Shown here: in pieces, positions 6,971-13,764 of the stretch
Layout of the letters: each line of letters begins with the position of its first letter
How positions within the stretch are numbered: position 1 is the stretch's first letter
Assembly: GCA_027056525.1 (NCBI GenBank)
Contig: JALUKO010000092.1
Location: 1-13,764, forward strand
DNA length: 13,764 bases
DNA from: Helicobacteraceae bacterium
Lineage (GTDB): Bacteria > Campylobacterota > Campylobacteria > Campylobacterales > Sulfurimonadaceae
Direction of reading: 5' to 3'
Position numbers and translations under genes: made by a program
Notes under the pieces: generated by a model
The model's input: only the letters and a program-made list of their open reading frames with translations
What the model was told of the DNA's origin: nothing
The model's database searches: none

Positions 6971-7574
6971 CTTTTTGCGTATTTTTTGGCAGTTCCGGCA
7001 ATAATGAACTGTGTGCGACTTGTTTAAGTTCTCTTGATTCTATATAATCTTTCAAAGAACTTCTGCTCACATTCAAAAGTCTAGCCATCTCACTCACACT
7101 TTTTTTCTCTTTTATATATGCGATGATCTCATTGATATACTTATCAAATTTGGAGTTTGATCTACTTCCTTTGGGTCTGCCGACAACTTTTTTTGATTCA
7201 TTCTGTATAGTTTGACGAAACTGATCGATCAAACTCAAAACTAACATCACATTACTCTGAGGAGATACTGTAATAGATTGTTTTATAAAATGAACAGTAT
7301 ACTCATTTTTCAATAAACAACTAATCATTTGAATAATATCTTCCATATCAGTACTCAATACCCAGACATCTGAAATCAGAAGCGTACTTCCGATATGTTG
7401 ACGAAAATATTCCGCAACATCAGGTCTTTGTGCTAAACGTTTGTTTTGTGAAGTTTGATCGATAAATTCATCATCTATTTGCAGGTTGTTTGACAATGCA
7501 TATGCATTGATCAGCTGAAGCTGTTCATGTATAGCATCAAATTGTTTATCTGGACGTATATAAGCAAGTACCAT
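6939..7574 (-). CDS. Serine-recombinase-like protein lacking catalytic residues, probable transcription regulator
   Basis: This 211-aa protein has the layout of a resolvase/invertase. It starts MVLAYIR, where the family has Y-x-R-V-S-T-x-x-Q, but continues P8-D9-K10-Q11, so the segment with the nucleophilic serine is gone. The family's D-R-L-x-R active-site stretch after G-D-T-L is replaced by G62-S-T-L-L-I-S-D-V-W-V-L-S-T, removing both arginines. The long E helix seems shortened. The GRPKGS linker (132-137) and a helix-turn-helix (about 157-178, SVSEMARLLNVSRSSLKDYI) are intact. DNA binding is likely kept while strand cleavage is lost. Start is ATG at 7574; a GAGAGG sits 13 bases upstream, rather far. 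It has a good promoter overlapped by four half-sites and is followed by ccoG at 27 bp. There are no transposon ends or target repeats. The family assignment is firm; the regulatory role is inference. Confidence 0.85.
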   Translation of the reverse strand: MVLAYIRPDKQFDAIHEQLQLINAYALSNNLQIDDEFIDQTSQNKRLAQRPDVAEYFRQHIGSTLLISDVWVLSTDMEDIIQMISCLLKNEYTVHFIKQSITVSPQSNVMLVLSLIDQFRQTIQNESKKVVGRPKGSRSNSKFDKYINEIIAYIKEKKSVSEMARLLNVSRSSLKDYIESRELKQVAHSSLLPELPKNTQKDVIDKITCPE

Positions 7575-7576
7575 AA

Positions 7577-7667
7577 TAACGACTAAACCTCTCTCTTATA
7601 TGAATTTCATCGTCATTATACTATTTACTGACGACATAAGTCAAGTATTTCTTGCTTTATTTCGTCA
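7577..7667. promoter_or_regulatory. Four-half-site operator array upstream of the recombinase-like gene
   Basis: Four copies of the half-site TRACGANNWAA occur: plus strand at 7577 (TAACGACTAAA), minus strand from 7615 (TGACGATGAAA), plus strand at 7629 (TGACGACATAA), minus strand from 7667 (TGACGAAATAA). They form two inverted pairs, each with 25 bases between the 7-base cores, and the second pair is the first shifted by exactly 52 bp, about five helical turns. The middle two copies also form TCGTCA-N13-TGACGA, a 25-bp unit the size of a resolvase dimer subsite. They overlap the -10 box and the -35/-10 spacer of the regulator's promoter, so binding should repress it. No experimental support is available from sequence alone. 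Confidence 0.6.
7615..7644 (-). promoter_or_regulatory. Sigma-70 promoter of the recombinase-like gene
   Basis: The minus strand reads TTGACT (7644-7639), an 18-base spacer, then TATAAT (7620-7615). Transcription would start near 7608, giving a leader of about 33 bases. It is the best two-box promoter in the window. One operator half-site lies in the spacer and another abuts the -10 box. Confidence 0.7.
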
Positions 7668-7693
7668 AAATTAATATAAATTATAATTTTTAT

Positions 7694-7725
7694 AATACAA
7701 TGCATAAACTATTATGCATTGTATT
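7694..7725 (-). terminator. Long hairpin ending the lipoprotein-barrel operon
   Basis: A perfect 14-bp stem with a 4-base loop begins 8 bp after the stop of the barrel gene. The left arm on the plus strand is AATACAATGCATAA and the right arm is its exact complement. Only three pairs are G-C, and on the minus-strand transcript the stem is followed by ATAAAAATTATAATTT, so the U-run is interrupted. A second palindrome, AAATTATAATTT (7678-7689), follows directly. Position and length favour a terminator or 3'-end stabiliser. Confidence 0.6.
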
Positions 7726-7733
7726 TGTATCTA

Positions 7734-8927
7734 CTACCACCCAATACTTAACTTGGCCATATATCTTCTATCCGGGATATCGACACTGCCTGTACCCACT
7801 TGTTCCTGGTAGGTTGCAAAGTTCAGTTTGAGCAGTGTAAGTTCCAAATCGATCCCCGCCGTATAAGCACCCTGGTACAATCCTCCACTTATAGCAGTTG
7901 AGAAGTATGTAGAATCAATAAGTCCGACATTTACACCCAGGCGTAGTCTTTTTGCAAAATCGGACTCACTGTAGTCTGTGTACTTGACAACATTGCCCTC
8001 ATCATTATAGTCATATAGACGTACTTTATTCGCTGCAAACAAATCAACATAATCAACAGCGATCACAAGCTTGTCAACATAATCAACATCGGGAGAGATC
8101 GATGCTCCGATATTTACAGTCATCGGTTGTCCACCGTAATTATCATCCATATCCATAGGTCCAATGTTTAAAACACTCAGACCTATTGCAGGATTCCAAG
8201 AGCTCTCTTGCAACGGGTAGTATTTTACACCGATATCCATCCCCATACCTGAAGATGTTTTTTCATACTTATCTTGTAGCTGCTCTCCTATATCGTCACC
8301 ATTGGTCAACTCACTTACACCCAAGGCACCTTCGTAAGATGTTTGTTGGATATATTTTAAACCAAAACCAACATCCAAACGACCTATTTTTGTATGGTAT
8401 GGTTTAGCAAAACCTAAAACAACTCCACCATATGCACGTGATGATGTCTCTAAAAGACCACCATTGGAACTACCGTTGGCATGTGTTACATAGTTTATAT
8501 CTGCCGCAGCCAAAATACCTACACTCCATGCAAACGCATCTGAATTTTTAGATAGCGCACTGTAATTGTCTACACCTATGTGAAAATAATCCCCTGCATA
8601 CTCTTGAAGTACGCCAACCACTTCCGCATCATCACCACTGTCTGAAGCAGTGTTGATATCATCAACAAAAGTTTGCGTTTTCTCACTTGAAGAGACGCCA
8701 ATACCCAACAGATCAACAACAAATCCATGCTCTTTTTTTATACTCGCAAGACCGGCGGGATTTGAAAAAACAGAGGTTGAGTAGCCGCCAACTGCAACAT
8801 TTGCACCTCCCATCGCCATGATTCGAGGATCTTTGTAAAGATAGGCATGCTCACCATACATTGCCATGAGCGAAGTTGTTGCACCAAGAAGTGCCAAAGA
8901 TATAATTTTTTTTGTTTTTGTATTCAT
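7734..8927 (-). CDS. Outer-membrane beta-barrel protein, TraF_2/PorV-like
   Basis: The 397-aa product starts with a signal peptide (MNTKTKKIISLALLGATTSLMA), followed by the motif R-I-M-A-M-G-G-A-N-V-A-V-G-G-Y-S-T-S-V-F-S-N-P-A-G-L-A. This motif is shared by the FadL/PorV-like superfamily and the family called TraF_2 ('F plasmid transfer operon TraF'). Alternating beta strands run to a C-terminal KLSIGW with a terminal aromatic residue, as in outer-membrane barrels. The frame extends to a GTG at 8936, but the ATG at 8927 has AGGAG 8 bases upstream, so I use it. It follows the lipoprotein gene by 14 bp, with its ribosome-binding site beside that gene's stop, implying translational coupling. The TraF name does not imply conjugation; no transfer genes are near. 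Barrel location is well supported; the cargo is unknown. Confidence 0.8.
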   Translation of the reverse strand: MNTKTKKIISLALLGATTSLMAMYGEHAYLYKDPRIMAMGGANVAVGGYSTSVFSNPAGLASIKKEHGFVVDLLGIGVSSSEKTQTFVDDINTASDSGDDAEVVGVLQEYAGDYFHIGVDNYSALSKNSDAFAWSVGILAAADINYVTHANGSSNGGLLETSSRAYGGVVLGFAKPYHTKIGRLDVGFGLKYIQQTSYEGALGVSELTNGDDIGEQLQDKYEKTSSGMGMDIGVKYYPLQESSWNPAIGLSVLNIGPMDMDDNYGGQPMTVNIGASISPDVDYVDKLVIAVDYVDLFAANKVRLYDYNDEGNVVKYTDYSESDFAKRLRLGVNVGLIDSTYFSTAISGGLYQGAYTAGIDLELTLLKLNFATYQEQVGTGSVDIPDRRYMAKLSIGW

Positions 8928-8941
8928 CGTCTGCACTCCTG

Positions 8942-9952
8942 TTAGTTTTGTGTATTGATATAGTTGATGATATCATCCATAGTGATTGTTTCATTTGCAT
9001 CTTGATTGATCTCTGATTTAAAATTATCAATATCACTCGCCAAATCACTGCTTGTACCACCTACACCTGCAACAACAGCATCAAAACCACCATTAAGGAT
9101 ATCTACTAAAAGTGCTTCCGTAGTAAGATTTTGATCTCCCGTTTCATCAACCGGGCACACATAATAACCTAATGTTTTCGTGTCAAAAGTCATAGTGGTA
9201 TTTCTATCTGCAAAGCTATCAAGAGGACAGTAGCCGTTTGCGATAACAGTAGAACCCGGAGTAAATGTTGTTTTTAAATAATCAAACGATTTACCGTTTA
9301 CTGTCATAGAAAATGTTGTATATGTGCTGTTACTCTCAACAAAAGTCACATCTGAGTCAGCCCCTTTTGTGCACTCTACAGGAATAGTGCCATCATAAGC
9401 ATACTGCATCGCACATGTTGAGGCCGTTAGCTCATCATCACTTGTACTATCTGCCAAACTCGCCACATCTCCAAGATAACCAAGGGTAACTGTAGCTCGC
9501 ATACTCTCTGAGAGTCCTGTATATAAACATATATCTCTTTGAGAATCAGTTAAGGTTGCATTGGTATCACTACAGGCATCACCAACAACTTTTTTATAAG
9601 CATCACTTGATTTTCCAAGATATTCCAATGACTTAGGATTACTTGCCGTTTTTTCATCAACACTGTTGGCAAAACTTGCAAAAGCATCACTATTGTTATT
9701 ATCATTACTATCTGCGATAATCGTTATAAGGTCAGAAAGGCTCAAGCCTGCTGCTCCCATATATGCGGAACCTAAAGCTATATACTCACTTTGTGTATCT
9801 GCACTACCTTCCAATCTTGCGATCACACCCAAGTAATCACCATCATCGAGCATCTGCTGTATTTCCAGCTGAGATTCAGCATCACTCTCTCCACATCCGC
9901 TAAAGATCAAACCTGCACATACAAACGATGTTGCCAATATTCTTTTTATCAT
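8942..9952 (-). CDS. Lipoprotein with six extra cysteines, partner of the downstream barrel
   Basis: The 336-aa protein begins with a lipoprotein signal ending L-I-F-S-G-C20, so it should be lipidated and sit in an envelope membrane. The N-terminal part (about 25-120) is helical and alanine-rich, with a tetratricopeptide-like look (GDYLGVIARLEG, YIALGSAYMGAAG). The rest is acidic and rich in S, T, D and N, with cysteines at 127, 142, 180, 194, 242 and 266, an even number that could make three disulfides. I do not recognise a named domain. Start is ATG at 9952 with AAGGGG a few bases upstream, and an extended -10 lies at 9987-9995. Its barrel partner follows at 14 bp, so a joint surface or secretion role is inferred, not shown. 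Confidence 0.8.
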   Translation of the reverse strand: MIKRILATSFVCAGLIFSGCGESDAESQLEIQQMLDDGDYLGVIARLEGSADTQSEYIALGSAYMGAAGLSLSDLITIIADSNDNNNSDAFASFANSVDEKTASNPKSLEYLGKSSDAYKKVVGDACSDTNATLTDSQRDICLYTGLSESMRATVTLGYLGDVASLADSTSDDELTASTCAMQYAYDGTIPVECTKGADSDVTFVESNSTYTTFSMTVNGKSFDYLKTTFTPGSTVIANGYCPLDSFADRNTTMTFDTKTLGYYVCPVDETGDQNLTTEALLVDILNGGFDAVVAGVGGTSSDLASDIDNFKSEINQDANETITMDDIINYINTQN

Positions 9953-9986
9953 ACATTCCCCTTTATCATATTTTTATCACTAAATA

Positions 9987-9995
9987 ATTATACCA
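9987..9995 (-). promoter_or_regulatory. Extended -10 promoter of the lipoprotein-barrel operon
   Basis: The minus strand reads TGGTATAAT, an extended -10 (TG-N-TATAAT), with TATAAT at 9987-9992. Transcription would start near 9980, giving a leader of about 28 bases. The region upstream of the box overlaps the last codons of the chemoreceptor gene, whose stop is at 10004. No terminator lies between the two, so read-through is also possible. Confidence 0.55.
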
Positions 9996-10003
9996 TAAAA
10001 TTT

Positions 10004-12166
10004 TTATCTATGCTCTTCAAGCATGTTATCTAAAATGCTAAAGAGCTCTTTTGAACTTTTTTCTGTTCTCTCAAAAAGCTTAATGATCTCATCGGCATTC
10101 TCTATCTCCCCGCCATTGACAAGTTGTGGAACTTCCCTCATGCTTTCATGAACCTCTTTATGAGGTCTGTCAATTTGTTTATATGCCGAGGTTGATGCAA
10201 ACACTGCTTTACCTTCATCGCTGTACCATTTGCCAAATCTACACTCAGTAGATGCCAAGAAGTGCTGATCCCTTTTATTTTTAAAGACCGTTTCGTAACC
10301 TGAAAGTTTGTACACAATATGGTCAATTTTAGCAAGATTAACAAAAAGTTCATGTGATATGTTTATGTTTGAATTCTGGATCTCATGAGAACTCTCCACA
10401 AGCGCATAAAGGTTACTGTTGAATTCATCAAGTTTTTCTAATGATGTTGTAACCTCTGCCCCCATCTGCTCAGAAAACTCCTGCATAGCAGAGGAGTTTT
10501 GTCTAAGTAGGTTTATGTTAACCTCAACCTCACTCGTTGCCTTTTGCGTACGCTCTGCCAATTTTCTCACCTCATCGGCCACAACGGCAAAACCGCGTCC
10601 ATGTTCCCCTGCACGTGCTGCTTCTATCGCAGCATTGAGTGCAAGCAGATTCGTCTGATCTGAAATATCCTTAATCAATGCGATAACATTCGTAATTTCA
10701 TTAACACTACTGTTAAGCTGTTGTGAATTCTCTTGACTTCCAGCCATATGTTGAGAAATACTTTCCAAAGAATTCCCCATGGCTGCTGTTGATTGTTGTA
10801 CATCATTCACGACCTCTTCCGTGTGAGAACTTTTCTCATTAATCGTATTGAGTGCTTCCATATTGTTGGAGATACCCTTTTGCACATCGCTAAGACCCTC
10901 TGATGCACCATCTGTAAGTAAAGCCGTCAAAGCAAGTGTCAACCTGTTTTTCTCCAACTGTTCAGCACTCTCTTGAGCATGTTTTTTTGATTCTTCTGAA
11001 GCATTGTTTGCTTGTACTATCGCTTCATAAGCTGCTTCAATGGTATGATTTGCCGCACTTTGAATAGATGCTATCTCATCATTGCCGCTTACGCTTATGC
11101 GCTTTGAGAAATCTTTTGAGGCAACAATATCATCAAGCTCCTCTTTAAATAAAGAGATTCTTTGTGTTAAATTGCGAGAAACTATATAACCAAAAAATAT
11201 AACAAAAATCATCACAAGCAAATTTACTGAAATACTCACTATCATATTTCTTTTTGCTGTGCTCTCTAGGTTAATGATCAAGTCTAAAATAGAACCTGAT
11301 AAGTGTTCTTCCACTTTTTTAAGCAGATTTATCTTTTGTGTTATGGTCTCAAACCAGTAAGAAGCATCGATTCCAAAGCCACCGTTTACTCGATCGAGTG
11401 CAATTTGTCTCATTCTTGCTACCTCTTCAACCGGCTTGCCCACTAGGGTGTTTTTATAAAATGCTGCATTTTGCGGCGTCGCTAAAAATAAAAATCTACC
11501 CATATAAGTATCTTGCTCAACCATCAGTTTAATGAATTTGGCATAAAATCCCGGAGGAAAAGTATCTTTGGCAAAGGTTCCTGTCATAACAGCTCTCTCT
11601 ATCCCCGCTCTCTCTTTTGAGTACAAAAAATTAACAAAAGCATTTAAAGCAGTGCTCATTTTTTGATCAGAACTCATTTTGGCTATATATGCCACGGTAT
11701 CTAAAAATGCTCCATTAAGCGGTGTATAATAACCTACGGTTTGAGGAACATTATATTCTAGAGAACTTACTTTGACCCTTACGCTACTGAGCTTTGAGAG
11801 TCTTTGCATAGCATCTTGCATCTGCTCACCCATAGATTTTGGGTACTTGCTAAAATCTACAGTTTTATAAAACGCCTCCATCTCTGCTCTTGTTTTGTCT
11901 GTATCTTTTCTAATTTCCAAAAGTGTTTCAGCAAACTTTTTACCCTTTGAACCGACAAAACCGGCTGACGCACCTCTCTCTTTTTGTGTATTGTGGATCA
12001 TAGCACCAATTTTCGTAGCTAAAATCGTAACCTCTTGTATATTTCTCAGTTCATGTGTTTTTTTGTAATTGTCATAGCTTATCATACTTACCAAAATAAA
12101 TATCACAACCATAGGTATAAATACCATCAATGCCATCTTTATCTTTATGGACATATTATCTAACAT
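10004..12166 (-). CDS. Methyl-accepting chemotaxis protein with NIT and CZB domains
   Basis: This 720-aa chemoreceptor has: membrane helix 1 (about 10-30); a periplasmic nitrate/nitrite-sensing (NIT) type domain (about 50-290, with H-N-T-Q-K-E-R-G at 58-65 and [10 protein letters not shown] at 179-188); membrane helix 2 (308-328); HAMP (329-382); a signalling coiled coil with the conserved tip D503[17 protein letters not shown]; and a C-terminal CZB zinc-binding domain. The CZB ligands, three His and one Cys, are all visible: H616, C642 (in C-R-F-G-K-W-Y), H669 and H673. NIT domains sense nitrate or nitrite in some proteins; CZB domains bind zinc and sense oxidants such as HOCl in others. The ligand here is inferred. 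Start is ATG at 12166 with GGAGG 6 bases upstream. It is divergent from metH, with no chemotaxis genes nearby. Confidence 0.95.
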   Translation of the reverse strand: MLDNMSIKIKMALMVFIPMVVIFILVSMISYDNYKKTHELRNIQEVTILATKIGAMIHNTQKERGASAGFVGSKGKKFAETLLEIRKDTDKTRAEMEAFYKTVDFSKYPKSMGEQMQDAMQRLSKLSSVRVKVSSLEYNVPQTVGYYTPLNGAFLDTVAYIAKMSSDQKMSTALNAFVNFLYSKERAGIERAVMTGTFAKDTFPPGFYAKFIKLMVEQDTYMGRFLFLATPQNAAFYKNTLVGKPVEEVARMRQIALDRVNGGFGIDASYWFETITQKINLLKKVEEHLSGSILDLIINLESTAKRNMIVSISVNLLVMIFVIFFGYIVSRNLTQRISLFKEELDDIVASKDFSKRISVSGNDEIASIQSAANHTIEAAYEAIVQANNASEESKKHAQESAEQLEKNRLTLALTALLTDGASEGLSDVQKGISNNMEALNTINEKSSHTEEVVNDVQQSTAAMGNSLESISQHMAGSQENSQQLNSSVNEITNVIALIKDISDQTNLLALNAAIEAARAGEHGRGFAVVADEVRKLAERTQKATSEVEVNINLLRQNSSAMQEFSEQMGAEVTTSLEKLDEFNSNLYALVESSHEIQNSNINISHELFVNLAKIDHIVYKLSGYETVFKNKRDQHFLASTECRFGKWYSDEGKAVFASTSAYKQIDRPHKEVHESMREVPQLVNGGEIENADEIIKLFERTEKSSKELFSILDNMLEEHR

Positions 12167-12218
12167 GAGTTTCCTCCCTCCTACAAATAACCTTATCTAA
12201 TAAAAGTTTTCTTTTCAA

Positions 12219-12227
12219 ATTGTATCA
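12219..12227 (-). promoter_or_regulatory. Extended -10 promoter of the chemoreceptor gene
   Basis: The minus strand reads TGATACAAT, TG-N followed by a one-mismatch -10 box (TACAAT at 12219-12224). Transcription would start near 12212, giving a leader of about 45 bases with a strong GGAGG site. I see no clear sigma-28 flagellar promoter in the 191-bp gap. The gap also holds a short GTTTC-T-GAAAC repeat at 12260-12270. Confidence 0.4.
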
Positions 12228-12317
12228 TAAAGATATCAAATTTTAAATTTTACCTATGTGTTTCTGAAACTAAAAATTGCTAAACAAATAAAAAGCGTTT
12301 CTTATGCTCCTTTTCGT

Positions 12318-12323
12318 TAAAAT
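12318..12323 (+). promoter_or_regulatory. -10 box of metH
   Basis: TAAAAT, 34 bases before the metH ATG and preceded by a T-rich stretch (CTCCTTTTCGT), resembles the usual -10 of this phylum. Transcription would start near 12330 and leave a leader of about 28 bases, too short for a SAM or cobalamin riboswitch. Confidence 0.45.
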
Positions 12324-12357
12324 CCATCATATTTATTTCACATAAAAGATTTTCTAT

Positions 12358-13764
12358 ATGACAACACAAGAGTACATCTTAGAAACCATCAAAAAACGCC
12401 CTCTTATCATTGATGGGGCTATGGGAACACAACTGCAACAACGTGATGATAAGATTCCAGAAGAAGCATGGGAGGGGAACGAAGGGTGCAATGAGTTACT
12501 AAACGTAACAGCACCTGATGTTTTAAGTGAGATTTTTCACGCTTATCTCAAATCTGGAGCCGATTTTATAACAACAAACACTTTTGGTTCCTTTTCTTGG
12601 GTGCTCGATGAGTATCAAATCGGTCATCGTGCATATGAACTCACCCGTGCCGGTGCGGAGTTGGTAAAACAAGCGTGTGAAAAGTTTTCAACACCGCAGC
12701 AGCCACGTTTTGTTTTAGGTTCAGTAGGTCCGGGAACAAAACTGCCCTCACTTGGACATATCAGTTATGATGAAATGTTTGAAGGTTACACCCAGTTTTG
12801 TGAAGCCCTTATCGATGGCGGGGTAGATATTTTCCTACTTGAGACCTGCCAAGATCCCCTCCAAATCAAAGCAGCACTCCATGCCTGTGAGGAAGCGAAC
12901 AAACGAAAAGGAGTACACATTCCTATTATGGTCTCTGTTACCATAGAACTTAGCGGAACTATGCTCATAGGAACAGATGCTGCGACCATTACTACCATAC
13001 TTGAGCCTTTTGATATCTTGAGCCTTGGATTTAACTGTGGGACAGGACCTGAGCAGGTACTCAAACATGTAAAAACATTGAGCCAACTATGGCACAAACC
13101 CATAAGCATCCATGCAAATGCGGGACTTCCACAAAACCGTGGTGGCTACACTTATTATCCAATGGGACCCGATGAGTTCACACAAAAGCAACGTGAGTTT
13201 TTAAACTATGACGGTGTCAGTTTTCTTGGTGGATGTTGCGGTACAACGCCTCAACATATCCGCGCACTCGTTGATAGCACACATAACATAACACCAAAAC
13301 CCCCTTCTGGAAGTGTAGAGAACTCTCTTGCTTCACTTTTTTCAACAGTGCCCCTTATGCAAGAGCCGGCTCCACTTCTTATGGGCGAGAGAAGCAATGC
13401 TACAGGTTCTAAAGCATTTCGTGAACTGCTTTTGGCAGAAGATTATGAGGGGACCCTCTCAGTTGCACAACAGCAGGTTCGAGCAGGTGCCCATGTTATA
13501 GATGTCAATGTCGGCTTTGCCGGACGTGATGAGACCAAAGATATGAACGCAGTCATGGGGATGTACAACCAAAAAATCTCTATACCGCTTATGCCTGATT
13601 CCACACAGGTCAAAGGGCTTGAAACCGCACTTAAAAATATTGGCGGTCGCCCCATACTCAACTCTGTAAATCTTGAAGACGGTGAAGAAAAATTTGACGA
13701 GGTGTGTGCACTTGCTAAAAAATTTGGAACCGCATTGGTATGTCTTACTATCGATGAAGTTGGT
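12358..13764 (+). CDS. metH: Cobalamin-dependent methionine synthase MetH, N-terminal part
   Basis: MetH moves a methyl group from methyltetrahydrofolate through cobalamin to homocysteine, making methionine. The frame is open from ATG 12358 to the right edge: 469 codons of an expected 1150 or so. Residues 1-310 are the homocysteine-binding barrel: DGAMGT at 19-24 and zinc ligands C227 (in N-C-G-T-G), C293 and C294 (in GGCCGT). After a short linker (about 315-335) the folate-binding domain starts with MGERSNATGS at 342-351, followed by G-A-H-V-I-D-V-N-V, LMPDSTQ and N-S-V-N-L-E-D-G. The cobalamin and reactivation domains would lie beyond the edge. The ribosome-binding site is weak (AAAAGA, 8 bases upstream). 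It is divergent from the chemoreceptor. There is no frameshift within the visible part. Confidence 0.97.
   Translation, partial: MTTQEYILETIKKRPLIIDGAMGTQLQQRDDKIPEEAWEGNEGCNELLNVTAPDVLSEIFHAYLKSGADFITTNTFGSFSWVLDEYQIGHRAYELTRAGAELVKQACEKFSTPQQPRFVLGSVGPGTKLPSLGHISYDEMFEGYTQFCEALIDGGVDIFLLETCQDPLQIKAALHACEEANKRKGVHIPIMVSVTIELSGTMLIGTDAATITTILEPFDILSLGFNCGTGPEQVLKHVKTLSQLWHKPISIHANAGLPQNRGGYTYYPMGPDEFTQKQREFLNYDGVSFLGGCCGTTPQHIRALVDSTHNITPKPPSGSVENSLASLFSTVPLMQEPAPLLMGERSNATGSKAFRELLLAEDYEGTLSVAQQQVRAGAHVIDVNVGFAGRDETKDMNAVMGMYNQKISIPLMPDSTQVKGLETALKNIGGRPILNSVNLEDGEEKFDEVCALAKKFGTALVCLTIDEVG

Noticed and set aside
6939..7670. An active invertible promoter or mobile element driven by the resolvase-like gene
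   Set aside because: The catalytic serine and arginines are missing, and the inverted copies in the promoter are short half-sites rather than long invertible ends. No transposase, terminal repeats or target duplication are visible.
7734..8927. Evidence of a conjugation system from the TraF-like name
   Set aside because: The family is a barrel family found widely outside plasmids, and no other transfer genes are present in the window.
8851..9060. A 69-aa frame spanning the lipoprotein-barrel junction
   Set aside because: It overlaps the 3' end of one recognised gene and the 5' end of the next in another frame, and has no ribosome-binding site.
12260..12270. GTTTC-T-GAAAC inverted repeat between the chemoreceptor gene and metH
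   Set aside because: Arms of only 5 bp in AT-rich DNA occur readily by chance, and it is not aligned with either promoter box.
12324..12357. A SAM or cobalamin riboswitch before metH
   Set aside because: The leader is about 28 bases, too short for either, and no matching stems are seen.
1..13764. tRNA or rRNA genes, a CRISPR array, insertion sequences or a replication origin
   Set aside because: I found no cloverleaf, no regularly spaced direct repeats, no transposase and no cluster of DnaA-type boxes; almost all of the window is accounted for by protein genes.

Overview
The window looks like the chromosome of a free-living member of the Campylobacterota (former Epsilonproteobacteria), most likely a Sulfurimonas- or Sulfurovum-type marine or sediment bacterium. 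This rests on the AT-rich DNA, the TATAAT boxes without clear -35 elements, and the gene set: a CcoG assembly factor for cbb3 oxidase, a NIT/CZB chemoreceptor, a YeiH-type membrane protein, a DUF748 giant and cobalamin-dependent MetH. The genus is inferred from protein character, not from a search. Nothing suggests a plasmid, phage or island.

Layout. Everything from the left edge to 12166 lies on the minus strand; metH, truncated by the right edge, is the only plus-strand gene. Reading the minus strand from right to left: a chemoreceptor (12166-10004); a lipoprotein gene and an outer-membrane barrel gene as a tight pair (9952-7734), closed by a long hairpin; a serine-recombinase-like regulator (7574-6939) just before ccoG (6911-5475); a DUF748/AsmA-like envelope protein (about 5372-1794); a YeiH-family ten-helix-type membrane protein (1750-686); a small protein with two helix-turn-helix-like segments (597-130); and the start of a membrane-anchored protein (123 to the left edge). 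The chemoreceptor and metH are divergent and share a 191-bp promoter region. No gap exceeds 300 bases.

Most interesting region. The 211-aa protein at 6939-7574 has the fold signature of a serine recombinase (YIR start, GRPKGS linker, C-terminal helix-turn-helix), but the catalytic serine segment is missing and the D-R-x-x-R active-site motif is replaced. It looks like a recombinase turned into a transcription factor. Upstream of it are four copies of a half-site (TRACGANNWAA) in two inverted pairs with identical 25-base spacing, offset by exactly 52 bp. They straddle a good TTGACT-18-TATAAT promoter. This is what a self-repressing, res-site-like operator would look like. ccoG follows 27 bp downstream, and a 21-bp perfect inverted repeat covers its possible -35 box. 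The unit may therefore tie assembly of the high-affinity cbb3 oxidase to a repurposed recombinase.

The other genes concern the envelope and sensing: DUF748 (a repeated beta-groove protein anchored in the inner membrane), a lipoprotein with six further cysteines paired with a barrel, YeiH, and a receptor that combines a nitrate/nitrite-type input domain with a zinc-binding cytoplasmic domain.
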